Source: Pusillimonas sp. MFBS29 (GTDB lineage Bacteria > Pseudomonadota > Gammaproteobacteria > Burkholderiales > Burkholderiaceae_B). Taken from it: a stretch of 64,000 bases of DNA. Both the position numbers and the translations under genes were made by a program. Positions within the stretch are counted from its first letter, which is position 1; every line of letters begins with the position of its first letter. The notes under the pieces are model-generated. The model made no database searches. It was not told where the DNA came from and saw only the letters and a program-made list of their open reading frames with translations. The stretch covers positions 432,429 through 496,428 of the forward strand of contig NZ_JAJEWL010000002.1 in NCBI RefSeq assembly GCF_020687695.1. Direction: 5' to 3'. Below are positions 35,279-44,568 of this stretch, in pieces.

Positions 35279-36766
35279 TTAACCTACGCTGCCTTCCAGA
35301 CTTACGCCGAGCAAATTCTGTGCTTCGACCGCAAATTCCATGGGCAATTCCTTGAAAACTTCCTTGCAGAAACCGTTGACGATCATCGACACGGCGTCTT
35401 CCGCGGACAAGCCGCGCTGCATGGCATAAAACAACTGATCTTCACCGATACGCGATGCAGTGGCCTCGTGTTCAACACTGGCCGAGGGGTTCTGCACTTC
35501 CATGGTCGGGAAGGTATGTGCGGCACATTTGCTGCCTATCAGCAGCGAATCGCACTGCGTATAGTTGCGGGCATTCTCGGCCTTGGGCGTGACGCGCACC
35601 AGGCCGCGGTAAGCGTTGCTGCCATGGCCGGCGGAGATACCCTTCGAGATGATGGTGCTGCGCGTATTGCGCCCGATATGTATCATCTTGGTGCCGGTAT
35701 CGGCCTGCTGGCGGTGGTTGCTGAGCGCCACGGAATAGAATTCTCCGGTGGAGTCATCGCCACGCAAGATCACGCTGGGATATTTCCAGGTAATGGCCGA
35801 GCCCGTTTCCACCTGCGTCCAGGAGATGCGCGAACGTGCGCCGCGGCAGTCGCCCCGCTTGGTAACGAAATTGTAGATACCGCCCTTGCCGTCTTTGTCG
35901 CCCGGATACCAGTTCTGTACGGTGGAGTACTTGATCTTGGCATCGTCGAGCGCAACCAGCTCAACTACAGCAGCGTGCAGCTGGTTTTCGTCGCGCATGG
36001 GCGCTGTACAGCCTTCCAGATAACTGACCGATGCGCCCTCTTCGGCAATGATCAGGGTACGTTCGAACTGGCCGGTATCTTGCGCATTGATGCGGAAATA
36101 TGTGGACAGCTCCATGGGGCAACGTACGCCCTTGGGAATGAACACGAAGGACCCGTCGGAGAATACGGCCGAGTTCAGCGCAGCGTAAAAGTTGTCGCCC
36201 GGGGGCACTACAGTACCCAGATACTTGCGAACCAGTTCGGGATGCTCTTTGACGGCTTCAGAGAAGGAACAGAAAATAACGCCGACCTCAGCCAGCTGCT
36301 TGCGAAAAGTCGTGGCTACCGAAACGGAATCGAACACGGCATCGACCGCGACACCAGCCAGACGGGCGCGTTCGTGCAAAGGCACACCCAGCTTCTCGTA
36401 GGTGCGCAGCAATTCAGGATCGACCTCGTCCAGGCTTTTGGGCGCGTCTTTCTTGCTTTTGGGCGCAGAATAATAGCTGATATCCTGAAAATCTATGGCC
36501 GGAAAACTGACCTTGGCCCACTCGGGCAAATCCATGGTCAGCCAATGACGGTAGGCGGCCAGCCGCCACTCGAGCATGAATTCGGGCTCGCCCTTTTTCT
36601 GCGACAACAAACGTATGGTGTCTTCGTTCAGCCCCTTGGGTATGGTGACCGATTCGATCTCGGTCACAAAGCCCGCCGAATATTCACGATCGAGGAAAGA
36701 TTCGATGGGATCGGCGGCGGGCTTGACTCCCGCTGGCTTGACTTTGGGTTCGGTTACAGAACTCAT
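35279..36766 (-). CDS. sufB: Fe-S cluster assembly scaffold SufB
   Basis: A 495-residue scaffold subunit with the family blocks [56 protein letters not shown] and [17 protein letters not shown], ending with the catalytic-type Cys/Glu region SKCAAHTFP and [15 protein letters not shown]. The start at 36766 overlaps the regulator stop as ATGA and has GGAG nine bases upstream; the longer frame to 36982 would overlap the regulator. Confidence 0.97.
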   Translation of the reverse strand: MSSVTEPKVKPAGVKPAADPIESFLDREYSAGFVTEIESVTIPKGLNEDTIRLLSQKKGEPEFMLEWRLAAYRHWLTMDLPEWAKVSFPAIDFQDISYYSAPKSKKDAPKSLDEVDPELLRTYEKLGVPLHERARLAGVAVDAVFDSVSVATTFRKQLAEVGVIFCSFSEAVKEHPELVRKYLGTVVPPGDNFYAALNSAVFSDGSFVFIPKGVRCPMELSTYFRINAQDTGQFERTLIIAEEGASVSYLEGCTAPMRDENQLHAAVVELVALDDAKIKYSTVQNWYPGDKDGKGGIYNFVTKRGDCRGARSRISWTQVETGSAITWKYPSVILRGDDSTGEFYSVALSNHRQQADTGTKMIHIGRNTRSTIISKGISAGHGSNAYRGLVRVTPKAENARNYTQCDSLLIGSKCAAHTFPTMEVQNPSASVEHEATASRIGEDQLFYAMQRGLSAEDAVSMIVNGFCKEVFKELPMEFAVEAQNLLGVSLEGSVG

Positions 36767-37257
36767 TTGGCTTGACTCCATGTCATGGGACGTGATTGGA
36801 CCCGGACACTTGATTTGGAAACCGGATGCTTGCTCATGGGAAATTCGTTGGGTGTGGTTTGAATCATGTCGGCTACGCTGACCTCTTCGAGCGTACGCCT
36901 TACAATGGCGTTGATGCGCTGCCAGTTGCTGCGGATGTGGCAGCCGGCCTCGACGCTGCAAGCGCCAGGCAATGCTGTGCATTCAGTCAGCCCAAAGGGC
37001 TGTTCTTCCAAAGCGTCTATAATGTCGGCCACGCTGATTTCGCTGGCCGACCGGCTAAGCATGTATCCGCCACGCGCACCCCTGCTGCTGTTGACCAATT
37101 CATGCTGGCCCAGCAACTTGAGTATCTTGCTGACGGTAGGTTGGCCCAAGCCCAGCGCGCCGGCCAGATCCGACGCACTGAATATGCGTTCAGGGCTGGC
37201 CGCCATGTGGGTTAGCACCAAGGTGCCGTAATCGATGATTTTACTGATGCGCAGCAC
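36763..37257 (-). CDS. Rrf2-family Fe-S regulator of the suf operon
   Basis: A 164-residue regulator with an N-terminal winged HTH ([35 protein letters not shown]) and three Cys in [16 protein letters not shown] that can hold an Fe-S cluster, as in SUF-type Rrf2 (IscR/SufR-like) proteins. I choose a GTG start at 37257: GGAGG lies six bases upstream and the product starts exactly at the family N-terminus. The ATG at 37287 lies in the promoter. It is the first gene of the suf operon and probably represses it when clusters are plentiful. Confidence 0.9.
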   Translation of the reverse strand: MLRISKIIDYGTLVLTHMAASPERIFSASDLAGALGLGQPTVSKILKLLGQHELVNSSRGARGGYMLSRSASEISVADIIDALEEQPFGLTECTALPGACSVEAGCHIRSNWQRINAIVRRTLEEVSVADMIQTTPNEFPMSKHPVSKSSVRVQSRPMTWSQAK

Positions 37258-37287
37258 TCGCTGCCTCCGACTTGCTACAGTAACCAT

Positions 37288-37316
37288 ATAGTACTACTTT
37301 GGTACTGTATGCGCAA
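37288..37316 (-). promoter_or_regulatory. suf operon promoter with embedded operator
   Basis: On the minus strand TTGCGC (37316-37311) and TACTAT (37293-37288) are 17 bases apart. Between and over them lies the inverted repeat AGTAC-N7-GTACT (37290-37306), placed where a bound Rrf2 protein would block RNA polymerase. Autoregulation by the adjacent regulator is inference. Confidence 0.65.
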
Positions 37317-37327
37317 ATCAAAAAAGG

Positions 37328-39112
37328 TCAATCCGTATCGTCCCCAGCCTGCTGCAAAGCCCACATCTGGGCATAGCGCCCACGCTGTGCCAGCAGCTCG
37401 CGATGCGTTCCCCTTTCCAGCACTCTGCCGTGATCCAGCACCAGGATTTCATCCGCATCAACGATGGTGGACAGCCTGTGCGCAATGATGAGCGTGGTGC
37501 GCTCTTTGGCGATCTGGTTCAGCTCATCCTGTATCAATCGTTCGGTGCGGGTATCCAGTGCACTGGTAGCCTCGTCCAGAATGATTATGGGTGGGTTCTT
37601 CAGCAAAGTACGTGCAATGGCAACACGCTGCTTCTCGCCGCCCGAAAGCTTCAGGCCCCGCTCGCCAACCTGGGTCTGGTAGCCGTCAGGTAGCCCCATT
37701 ATGAAATCATGAATGCTGGCAGCACGGGCGGCCTGAACAATTTCATCCTGGCTCGCCAAAGGATTGCCGTAGGCAATGTTGTACAAAATGCTGTCATTGA
37801 ACAGCACGGTATCTTGCGGCACGATGCCTATATGCTGGCGCAAACTGGCCTGGGTGAGACCGCGGATGTCCTTGCCATTGATCCGTATGGTCCCGGCCGT
37901 TACATCGTAGAAGCGAAAGAGCAGGCGCGACAAAGTAGATTTGCCCGCACCCGAGGAACCCACCACCGCCAGGGTATTGCCCGCCGGTATGGTCAGGCTT
38001 ACATCGAACAAAATCTGACGGTTGCCCTCGTAACCGAAATCCACATGCTCGAACTCTATCGACGCATTGCTGGTCTTGAGATTGCGGGCGTCGGGCGCAT
38101 CGGCGACCTCCTGGCCCTGCTCCATCAGGGCGAACATGCGCTCCATGTCGGCCAGGGCGTGCTTGATTTCCCGGTACACGAACCCCAGGAAATTAAGCGG
38201 TGCATAAAGTTGCGTCAGGTAGGCCGAAACCAGCACCACGTCGCCCACGCTCATATCGCCCTTGACCACACCATCGGCCGAGAGCCACAGCAGTACAGTC
38301 ACGCCAATCGTGATGATGGCGCCCTGCCCTACATTCAGGAAATTCAACGACACCTGGTTCTTGACGGCAGAGTCTACCCATTTGCCCAGGTTGCGGTCGT
38401 ATCGATCCAGCTCGTAGCCCTCGTTGCCGAAATACTTCACCGTTTCATAATTGAGCAGTGCATCGATGGCTTTGCTGTTGGCCTTGCTGTCCAGATCGTT
38501 CATGCTGCGCCTGTACACCATGCGCTTCTCGGTTACCAGCAAGGTAAATAAAATATAAGCGCCTATCGTACCCAGTGTGACTACGGCAAACGGCCAGTCA
38601 TAGCGCCAGAGCAAAATGGCAGCCACCATGCTGATCTCGAGCAAGGTCGGTAAAATATTGAAAACCATGAAATTGAGCAGGAAACCAATACCTTTGGTGC
38701 CGCGCTCGATGTCACGGCTCAAGCCGCCAGTCTGACGTTGCATGTGAAAGCGCAATGACAAGGCAAACAGATGTTTGAACAGTTGCGCCGCAATACGTCG
38801 TATTGAGCCCTGAGTAACCCGGGCAAACAGTGCATCACGCAGCTCACCGAATACACTAGTGGCCAGACGTGCAAAACCGTAGCCCAGCAACGCGGCAACC
38901 GGCAACACCAGCACCGTCGCGGGCACGCTCAGTTGGTCGACGATATCTTTAAGATACAGGGGCAGGACGACGCTGGCCACTTTGGCGGCCACCAGACAGG
39001 CTATTGCGGTGATCACCCGCCACTTGAATTGCCACACATAAGGCAGCAGGGATTTCAAGGTCTGGAAGTCGTTGCGGCGAGCTGGTGCGGGGCCGCGATG
39101 AGTGAATTTCAT
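37328..39112 (-). CDS. Atm1-type ABC exporter (ABCB7/HMT1 family)
   Basis: A 594-residue half-transporter with an N-terminal membrane domain of six helices (about 30-310) and a C-terminal ATPase (Walker A GSSGAGKST, signature LSGGEKQRVAIAR, Walker B IIILDEATSALD). The segment NDLDSKANSKAIDALLNYETVKYFGNE-like region (about residues 205-231) is diagnostic of Atm1/ABCB7 proteins, which export glutathione-bound sulfur or metal species. Its place upstream of the suf operon supports a link to Fe-S or thiol homeostasis. The ATG overlaps the LysR stop by four bases, so the two may be co-expressed. Confidence 0.9.
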   Translation of the reverse strand: MKFTHRGPAPARRNDFQTLKSLLPYVWQFKWRVITAIACLVAAKVASVVLPLYLKDIVDQLSVPATVLVLPVAALLGYGFARLATSVFGELRDALFARVTQGSIRRIAAQLFKHLFALSLRFHMQRQTGGLSRDIERGTKGIGFLLNFMVFNILPTLLEISMVAAILLWRYDWPFAVVTLGTIGAYILFTLLVTEKRMVYRRSMNDLDSKANSKAIDALLNYETVKYFGNEGYELDRYDRNLGKWVDSAVKNQVSLNFLNVGQGAIITIGVTVLLWLSADGVVKGDMSVGDVVLVSAYLTQLYAPLNFLGFVYREIKHALADMERMFALMEQGQEVADAPDARNLKTSNASIEFEHVDFGYEGNRQILFDVSLTIPAGNTLAVVGSSGAGKSTLSRLLFRFYDVTAGTIRINGKDIRGLTQASLRQHIGIVPQDTVLFNDSILYNIAYGNPLASQDEIVQAARAASIHDFIMGLPDGYQTQVGERGLKLSGGEKQRVAIARTLLKNPPIIILDEATSALDTRTERLIQDELNQIAKERTTLIIAHRLSTIVDADEILVLDHGRVLERGTHRELLAQRGRYAQMWALQQAGDDTD

Positions 39113-40068
39113 GAAGAAGCTGGAAAAGTATCTGCTGCCTTAATTGTACCGGTGTCAGGGTTCAGGTCGTTACGCTGAGCCAGCACACCGCGCTGACTCA
39201 GCAGCAATTCATAGAAGGCACGCCCGGCACTGGACAGGCTTTTATCGCTGCGACGTATCAAATATAAAGACCGCTTTATTCGGCTGCGCGGCGCCAGAGG
39301 AATGACCCGGATGCGCTCATGCTTGAACTGGAACAGGGTCATGGAGGGCAACAGACTGATGCCCAGACCTGCCGTTACCAGACCCGTGACCGTTGCCAGA
39401 TGGTCGACCTCGAGGAAGCCGTTCAAGCCGGAAAGCACCGGGTGGCTGGCAAGACTCTGGCGGATGCTGCTTCCCTTTCCCAGATGAATGATGGCATTGC
39501 CCTTGAGTTCGGCAAGACGTACGGTCTCATGCTGCGCCAGAGGATGGTCGTCGCGGCAGACCAGATAAAAATAGTCTTCACACAGCGGTTCGGCATGCAG
39601 ACCGTTCATGTCGCCGCTTTTGGCCGCCACCGCAATATCAGCTGCCCCCAGCCTGACCATATCCAGACATGGCATCAGCAAGGCATCATGCAGATGCAGT
39701 TCGACACCCGGATAGCGTTCGTGAAACTGTGCATATATGCCGGGCAACCAGCCTGCTGCCAGTGAGGGCAAGGCGGCCACGGCCACGCTACCCTTGCGCT
39801 TGGCAACATGATCCTGGATATCGCCCAGGACCGCATCCAGATCGTTCAGCAGCCGCTGCGCCGACTCGTTGAACAGGCGCCCTTCCGGCGTTAGCTCGAC
39901 CCGGCGTGTGGTTCGGTCGAACAGACGCACCCCTGCCGCATCTTCCAGCGAGCGTATGAGCGCGCTGAAGGCTGGCTGGGTCTGGTGGCAACGGCTTGCG
40001 GCCTTGGTGAAATGCTTTTCCTGAGCCAGGGCTACAAAGGCACGCAACTGGCGTGACGAAAGATTCAT
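39109..40068 (-). CDS. LysR-family transcriptional regulator
   Basis: A 319-residue LysR protein with HTH in residues 1-60 (LRAFVALAQEKHFTKAASRCHQTQPAFSALI region) and a C-terminal effector domain. It is divergent from the AtuA-like operon at 40163, its most likely target, and at the same time its stop overlaps the Atm1-type exporter start. Which neighbour it controls cannot be told; the divergent arrangement favours the catabolic genes. Confidence 0.9.
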   Translation of the reverse strand: MNLSSRQLRAFVALAQEKHFTKAASRCHQTQPAFSALIRSLEDAAGVRLFDRTTRRVELTPEGRLFNESAQRLLNDLDAVLGDIQDHVAKRKGSVAVAALPSLAAGWLPGIYAQFHERYPGVELHLHDALLMPCLDMVRLGAADIAVAAKSGDMNGLHAEPLCEDYFYLVCRDDHPLAQHETVRLAELKGNAIIHLGKGSSIRQSLASHPVLSGLNGFLEVDHLATVTGLVTAGLGISLLPSMTLFQFKHERIRVIPLAPRSRIKRSLYLIRRSDKSLSSAGRAFYELLLSQRGVLAQRNDLNPDTGTIKAADTFPASS

Positions 40069-40162
40069 AAAAAAACAGTATCAATGAATAAGATATTTCT
40101 ATTTAACTAATTAATACCATGACCGTATAGTACAGGCAAAGCAACAACAGACAAGCGCGATC

Positions 40163-41515
40163 ATGGAGACAAACTCATTCAAGATAGGCTGCGCCACTGG
40201 TTTTTCCGGCGACCGCAGCGATGGCGTTCTGCCCGTGGTCCGCACGCTCGTGGATACGGGTGGTCACGCACTGATATTCGAAACGCTGGCCGAGCGCACG
40301 CTCGCCCTGGCGCAACTTGAAAAGAACCGCAATCCCGAGCTGGGCTACGAGCCGCTGCTGGTCGATCTACTGACCCCGGTGCTGGGCATGTGCCTGCAGC
40401 ACAATATCCGCATCATCAGTAATTTCGGCGCCGCCAACCCTCCGGCAGCAGCACGCCGGATCCAGTTATTGGCCCAGGAACTGGGCTTGCGCGCCCCACG
40501 CATTGCCGTACTGTCGGGCGACCAGCTTAATCGACCCGATCAGCTGGCTTATCTGCGCGAGCAACTTGGCCCCGACCTGGACGGACTGGACATCGTCAGT
40601 GCCAATGCCTATCAAGGTGCAGGCGAAATTGCGCAGGCCTTGCGTGCCGGGGCGGACATTGTCGTCGCCGGTCGGGTTGCCGATCCTTCCCTTGTGCTTG
40701 GCCCTGCCCTGGCTCATTTCGGCTGGGCCGATGACGACTGGCACCGGCTGGGCTGCGCCACAATAGCCGGACACCTGCTCGAATGCGGAACCCAGGTCAG
40801 CGGCGGCTACTTTGCCGTGCCCGGCCTCAAGGACGTGCCAGGCATGGATAATTTGGGTTTTCCAATCGCTGAAATCAGCGCTGCGGGCGACATCGCCATC
40901 AGCAAGGCAGCCAACACAGGCGGGCTGGTCAGCGAGCAAACCGTCAAGGAACAACTGCTGTACGAGGTACACGACCCGGCGGCTTATCTGACCCCCGACG
41001 TCACGGCCGACATCAGCCAGGTTACCGTGGCCCAGTCGGGGCCGGACGTTGTGCGCGTCGGTCAGGTTACAGGCCATCAGCGGCCCGACACCCTGAAGGT
41101 CAACATTTGCCATCACGGAGGGTGGCTGGCTGAAGCCGAGATTTCATACGCCGGCGTACAGGCCGAAGCCCGCGCACGACTGGCGGCCGACGTCGTACGC
41201 AAGCGACTGGGCAGCGCCATGCCACTGCGAGCCGACCTGATAGGCGTAGCCAGCGTGTTTGGCGATGACGCGGGTGATTATTTGCGCGCATACCCGGTCG
41301 GCGCCGCACGCGATGTGCGCTTGCGCATTGCCGGTACTCACGCACAAAAAGAGGTTGCCGAACGGGTGCTGCGTGAAGTCACGGCCTTGTATTGTTGCGG
41401 ACCGGCCGGCGGAGGCGGTGTACGCACATCCCTGCGGCCCCGGCTGAACAGTCTGTCCAGCACCATTCCACGTGAACTGGCACCGGCCAGCTGGTCCTTT
41501 ATGGAGGACGCATAA
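40163..41515 (+). CDS. AtuA-like family protein (DUF1446), main domain
   Basis: A 450-residue protein related to AtuA of acyclic terpene utilisation: KIGCATGFSGDRSDG at the N-terminus, FGAANPPAAARRI, GRVADPSLVLGPALAHFGW and CCGPAGGGGVR near the end. Family members occur with acyl-CoA and hydroxy-acid catabolic genes but have no proven reaction. Many homologues carry a further C-terminal domain; here that part is encoded separately by the next gene, which overlaps the stop by one base. Confidence 0.88.
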   Translation: METNSFKIGCATGFSGDRSDGVLPVVRTLVDTGGHALIFETLAERTLALAQLEKNRNPELGYEPLLVDLLTPVLGMCLQHNIRIISNFGAANPPAAARRIQLLAQELGLRAPRIAVLSGDQLNRPDQLAYLREQLGPDLDGLDIVSANAYQGAGEIAQALRAGADIVVAGRVADPSLVLGPALAHFGWADDDWHRLGCATIAGHLLECGTQVSGGYFAVPGLKDVPGMDNLGFPIAEISAAGDIAISKAANTGGLVSEQTVKEQLLYEVHDPAAYLTPDVTADISQVTVAQSGPDVVRVGQVTGHQRPDTLKVNICHHGGWLAEAEISYAGVQAEARARLAADVVRKRLGSAMPLRADLIGVASVFGDDAGDYLRAYPVGAARDVRLRIAGTHAQKEVAERVLREVTALYCCGPAGGGGVRTSLRPRLNSLSSTIPRELAPASWSFMEDA

Positions 41516-41883
41516 TGCCATCGGATAACCAGCACAAAACAATACCCTTGTACCGACTGGCACACAGCCGTAGCGGCGACAAAGGCGATATATCCAATAT
41601 CAGCGTCATCGCCCTGAGACCAGAATGCTTTCCCTTGCTCAAGACACAACTTACAGAGCTAGCGGTATCAGACTGGTTCGCTTTCCGGCATCCGGTCCGC
41701 ATACAACGCCACGTCATCGAATCGATACAGGCCCTGAACTTCGTGCTGCACGGCGTTCTTGACGGCGGCGTAAACGACGCCCTGAACCTCGATACCCATG
41801 GCAAGGCCCTGTCCTTTCATTTACTCGACTATCCGGTAATGCTCGACGGCACACCGGAAGCAAACCTGGTGGATCCCACCTGA
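41515..41883 (+). CDS. AtuA-like C-terminal ferredoxin-fold domain protein
   Basis: A 122-residue protein with the conserved start of the AtuA C-terminal domain, RLAHSRSGDKGDISNISVIA, and a short alpha/beta body. In many genomes it is fused to the preceding DUF1446 protein; here ATG overlaps the TAA stop (TAATG), so the two subunits are probably made in equal amounts and associate. No membrane or signal segment is seen. Confidence 0.85.
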   Translation: MPSDNQHKTIPLYRLAHSRSGDKGDISNISVIALRPECFPLLKTQLTELAVSDWFAFRHPVRIQRHVIESIQALNFVLHGVLDGGVNDALNLDTHGKALSFHLLDYPVMLDGTPEANLVDPT

Positions 41884-41914
41884 GCTTCAAACATATCTAC
41901 AAAAGGAGACCTTT

Positions 41915-42895
41915 ATGACACCTGCAACATTTCGCAAAACCCTGCTGGCCGGTCTGATCGGCATGCTCAGCCTGCCCTTGGCCGGACAGGCCGTGGCTGC
42001 AGGCTATCCCGACAAACCCATTACCTTCGTGGTTCCGTTCGGACCAGGCAGCGCCACCGATCAACTGGCCCGCGCCATCGGACAAGGCATCACCGAACAA
42101 ACGAACCAGGTCGTCGTCATCGAGAACAAACCCGGCGCCAGTGCCATGATAGGTGCAAGCGACGTGGCCAGGGCTCAGCCCGATGGCTACCGTGTACTGA
42201 TCACGACCAATACTTCACAGTCAGCCAACCCTCATTTGTACAAGACACTGAGCTACGATCCGGTCAAGGATTTTCAGCCTGTTTCCCTGTTGGGTACCGG
42301 CGGACAGATCATGGTGGTGAATCTGGATTCGCCTGCCAAGACCGTCAAGGAGTTCATTCAGCTTGCCAAAGACAAGCCGGGCGAGCTCAGCTTTGGCAGC
42401 GGCAGCTCCAGCAGCCGGGTAGCTGGTGAATTGTTCCAGCAAATGGCCGATGTCGAATTGCTGCATGTTCCATACAAAAGCAATCCATTGGTCATTACCG
42501 ATTTGCTGGGCGGCCAGATCGACATGATGATGGCCGACATGGCCACGGGTCTGCCTCAGGTCAAGGCCGGCAAGCTTCGTGCACTGGGCGTTACCGATAA
42601 CCAGCCCTTGCCACTGGCACCAGATGTCCCGACGATAGACAGTGCCGGCGTGCCTGGCTACAAAATGGGCTATTGGTTCGGTGCCTACGTACCCGCCAAT
42701 ACACCGGCCGACGTCGTATCCAAACTGAACGACCTGATCATCAACGCGTCCAAGCGCGATGCCGCACAGCAGTTCTACAAACAGACCGGCACCAAGCCTG
42801 TTACTTCCACACCCGAAGAGTTGGCCAAATTTCAGGCGGAAGAAACTGAAAAATGGGGCACCATCATCAAAAATGCAGGCATAGAGCCGTCGTAA
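41915..42895 (+). CDS. Bug-family (TctC) periplasmic solute-binding protein
   Basis: A 326-residue protein with a signal peptide (about residues 1-29, ...PLAGQAVAAGYPDK) and the Bug landmarks YPDKPITFVVPFGPGSATDQLARAIG and the carboxylate-binding loops ENKPGASAMIG and TTNTSQSANPHLY. It binds small carboxylates in the periplasm. No TctA/TctB permease is adjacent, as for most Bug genes in Bordetella-like bacteria. It probably senses or captures the acid that the AtuA-like pair helps to degrade. AAAGGAG precedes the ATG. Confidence 0.93.
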   Translation: MTPATFRKTLLAGLIGMLSLPLAGQAVAAGYPDKPITFVVPFGPGSATDQLARAIGQGITEQTNQVVVIENKPGASAMIGASDVARAQPDGYRVLITTNTSQSANPHLYKTLSYDPVKDFQPVSLLGTGGQIMVVNLDSPAKTVKEFIQLAKDKPGELSFGSGSSSSRVAGELFQQMADVELLHVPYKSNPLVITDLLGGQIDMMMADMATGLPQVKAGKLRALGVTDNQPLPLAPDVPTIDSAGVPGYKMGYWFGAYVPANTPADVVSKLNDLIINASKRDAAQQFYKQTGTKPVTSTPEELAKFQAEETEKWGTIIKNAGIEPS

Positions 42896-42994
42896 GTTAA
42901 CTCCTGTTACGGCTGATTTTCAGCTTGCACTCAAACGAGGCCGGAACAGCTAATACAATACCCTCTACCCCGACGGGGGCGTATCGGAGAATGT

Positions 42995-43519
42995 ATGGCT
43001 GTTCCACCTTTTGACTACGAAGCTGCGCTGCTGGCGTGCGCGCAGGGCGATCAACACGCCTTCCAGCACCTGTACCAGCGAGAGGCCCCGCACATGCTGG
43101 CGCTGGGCCTGAAGATGCTCACCGAGCGCGCAAGCGCAGAAGAACTCGTTCGCGACGCCTTCGTCCTGATCTGGAAGAATGCAGACGGCTACGACCCGCA
43201 AACAAGCGGTGCCCGTGCCTGGATGCACAGCATACTTCGCTACCGGGCCCTGATGAAACTGCGCCAGACCGGTCGCGCACGCCCTGGTCTGGCATCGTGG
43301 TCCGAAGCGCTACCTGCCCTTCCTCCTCACGGCGATCCCGACAGCCTGCCACAGGCCCTGAACGAACTGGACGAGATTCCACGCCAGGCCATACTGCTGG
43401 CCTATTACCACGGCTACGACTACGAACAAATTTCCGAGCGTCTGAAGGCATCGGCGCCTAATATCAAGGCACGTGTACAAAAAGGGCTGGCCAGGCTCGC
43501 GGAGCAGCAACAAGCATGA
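42995..43519 (+). CDS. ECF sigma factor
   Basis: A 174-residue group IV sigma factor. Region 2 is at about residues 15-80 (AFQHLYQREAPHML, RDAFVLIWKNADGYD, WMHSILRYRALMKLRQ) and region 4 at about 115-172 (DEIPRQAILLAYYHGYDYEQISERL). GGAG lies six bases before the ATG. Its stop overlaps the anti-sigma start, so the pair is coupled. The signal is unknown. Confidence 0.93.
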   Translation: MAVPPFDYEAALLACAQGDQHAFQHLYQREAPHMLALGLKMLTERASAEELVRDAFVLIWKNADGYDPQTSGARAWMHSILRYRALMKLRQTGRARPGLASWSEALPALPPHGDPDSLPQALNELDEIPRQAILLAYYHGYDYEQISERLKASAPNIKARVQKGLARLAEQQQA

Positions 43520-44568
43520 GCAGCAGCACCCCCCACCCCGTTCTCCTGGCCGAATACACGCTGGGCCTGTTGAATACCAACGAAACGGCTCAGGCGCATG
43601 CCCTGCTGGCCAACGAACAAGATGCCGCCCGCACTGCGCTGGCCTGGGAAGAAAGCCTGCTTGAACTCACCGATCTGCTGGCGCCGGTAGATCCTTCACC
43701 GCTGCTGCTGCAGCGGATACAAAGCAGTCTGGGGCATGATGTCATGCCCACGCCGGCGAGCCTGTATCGCAAGCCCGACAGCGACAGCCGGCCCGCGCCT
43801 GAAAGTGCTGCCATTCATACCCAGACCACCCCCGTAATTCCGGAGCCCGCTGCAGCGCCAGTCAGCACCGGGACACCCTCTGTACCCACGACCCGCACAA
43901 ACGCAGCCCCGACCCCACCCTTATCATCTTCCGACACGATTACCACACCAGATACGCAGCCTGAGGACGATGCCACGCAGAGCGAGCCTGAACTGCATAT
44001 CAGTGTTGAGCCCTCCGAACGGCGTGTCAGTTCGCAAGCTAGCCGAGGCAAGTGCGCAAAGCAAGGCAATATCTGGTTCTGGCGTTGTGCAACGGTGGTT
44101 TTCGCATTGCTTGCCCTGGCACTCGCCCTGATTCCATCCGAACCCGTTCCCCCACCCATCAATATCGTCCAGGTGGCTCCCACACAGGCGGCCATATTGC
44201 AGGCGCCCGGAAGCAGCTCTACGCCGGCCTGGGTCGTTACGGTAGATCCGAACAACAATATATTGATGAGCCCGAAGGTTCGCAGCGATATTCCGTCCGA
44301 TGCCTCGGTGCAGCTATGGACCTATAACAAGACCATCCCGGAAGCTCGCTCTTTGGGCCTGATCGATCCGAATCAGCCCGTTACGGTACCGGGGTCGCTG
44401 ATGGGTAGCATAGGCCCTGATCAAATTTTCGAAATGACGCTGGAACCAAAAGGCGGCTCACCCACGGCCAGCCCAAGCGGGCCCATACTTTTCATAGGCC
44501 GCATGGTAACTTTCGGCGCGCCTGCACAAGCTGAGCCAGACAAGGTCGCTAGCACAGCACCACATTAA
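43516..44568 (+). CDS. Membrane anti-sigma factor (RskA-type)
   Basis: A 350-residue single-pass membrane protein. The N-terminal anti-sigma domain (1-75; LLAEYTLGLLNTNETAQAHALLA) lacks the zinc HxxxCxxC motif. A long Pro/Thr/Ser linker follows (about 80-175), then one membrane helix (about 194-215, VVFALLALALALIP) and a periplasmic RskA domain (PAWVVTVDPNNNILMSP, LWTYNKTIPEARSLGLI). It would hold the ECF sigma factor until a periplasmic signal triggers proteolysis. The cytosolic linker is unusually long. It overlaps the convergent sdaA end by 20 bases. Confidence 0.88.
   Translation: MSSSTPHPVLLAEYTLGLLNTNETAQAHALLANEQDAARTALAWEESLLELTDLLAPVDPSPLLLQRIQSSLGHDVMPTPASLYRKPDSDSRPAPESAAIHTQTTPVIPEPAAAPVSTGTPSVPTTRTNAAPTPPLSSSDTITTPDTQPEDDATQSEPELHISVEPSERRVSSQASRGKCAKQGNIWFWRCATVVFALLALALALIPSEPVPPPINIVQVAPTQAAILQAPGSSSTPAWVVTVDPNNNILMSPKVRSDIPSDASVQLWTYNKTIPEARSLGLIDPNQPVTVPGSLMGSIGPDQIFEMTLEPKGGSPTASPSGPILFIGRMVTFGAPAQAEPDKVASTAPH

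Noticed and set aside
35468..36775. 435-codon plus-strand frame
   Set aside because: Antisense to sufB; no domain seen.
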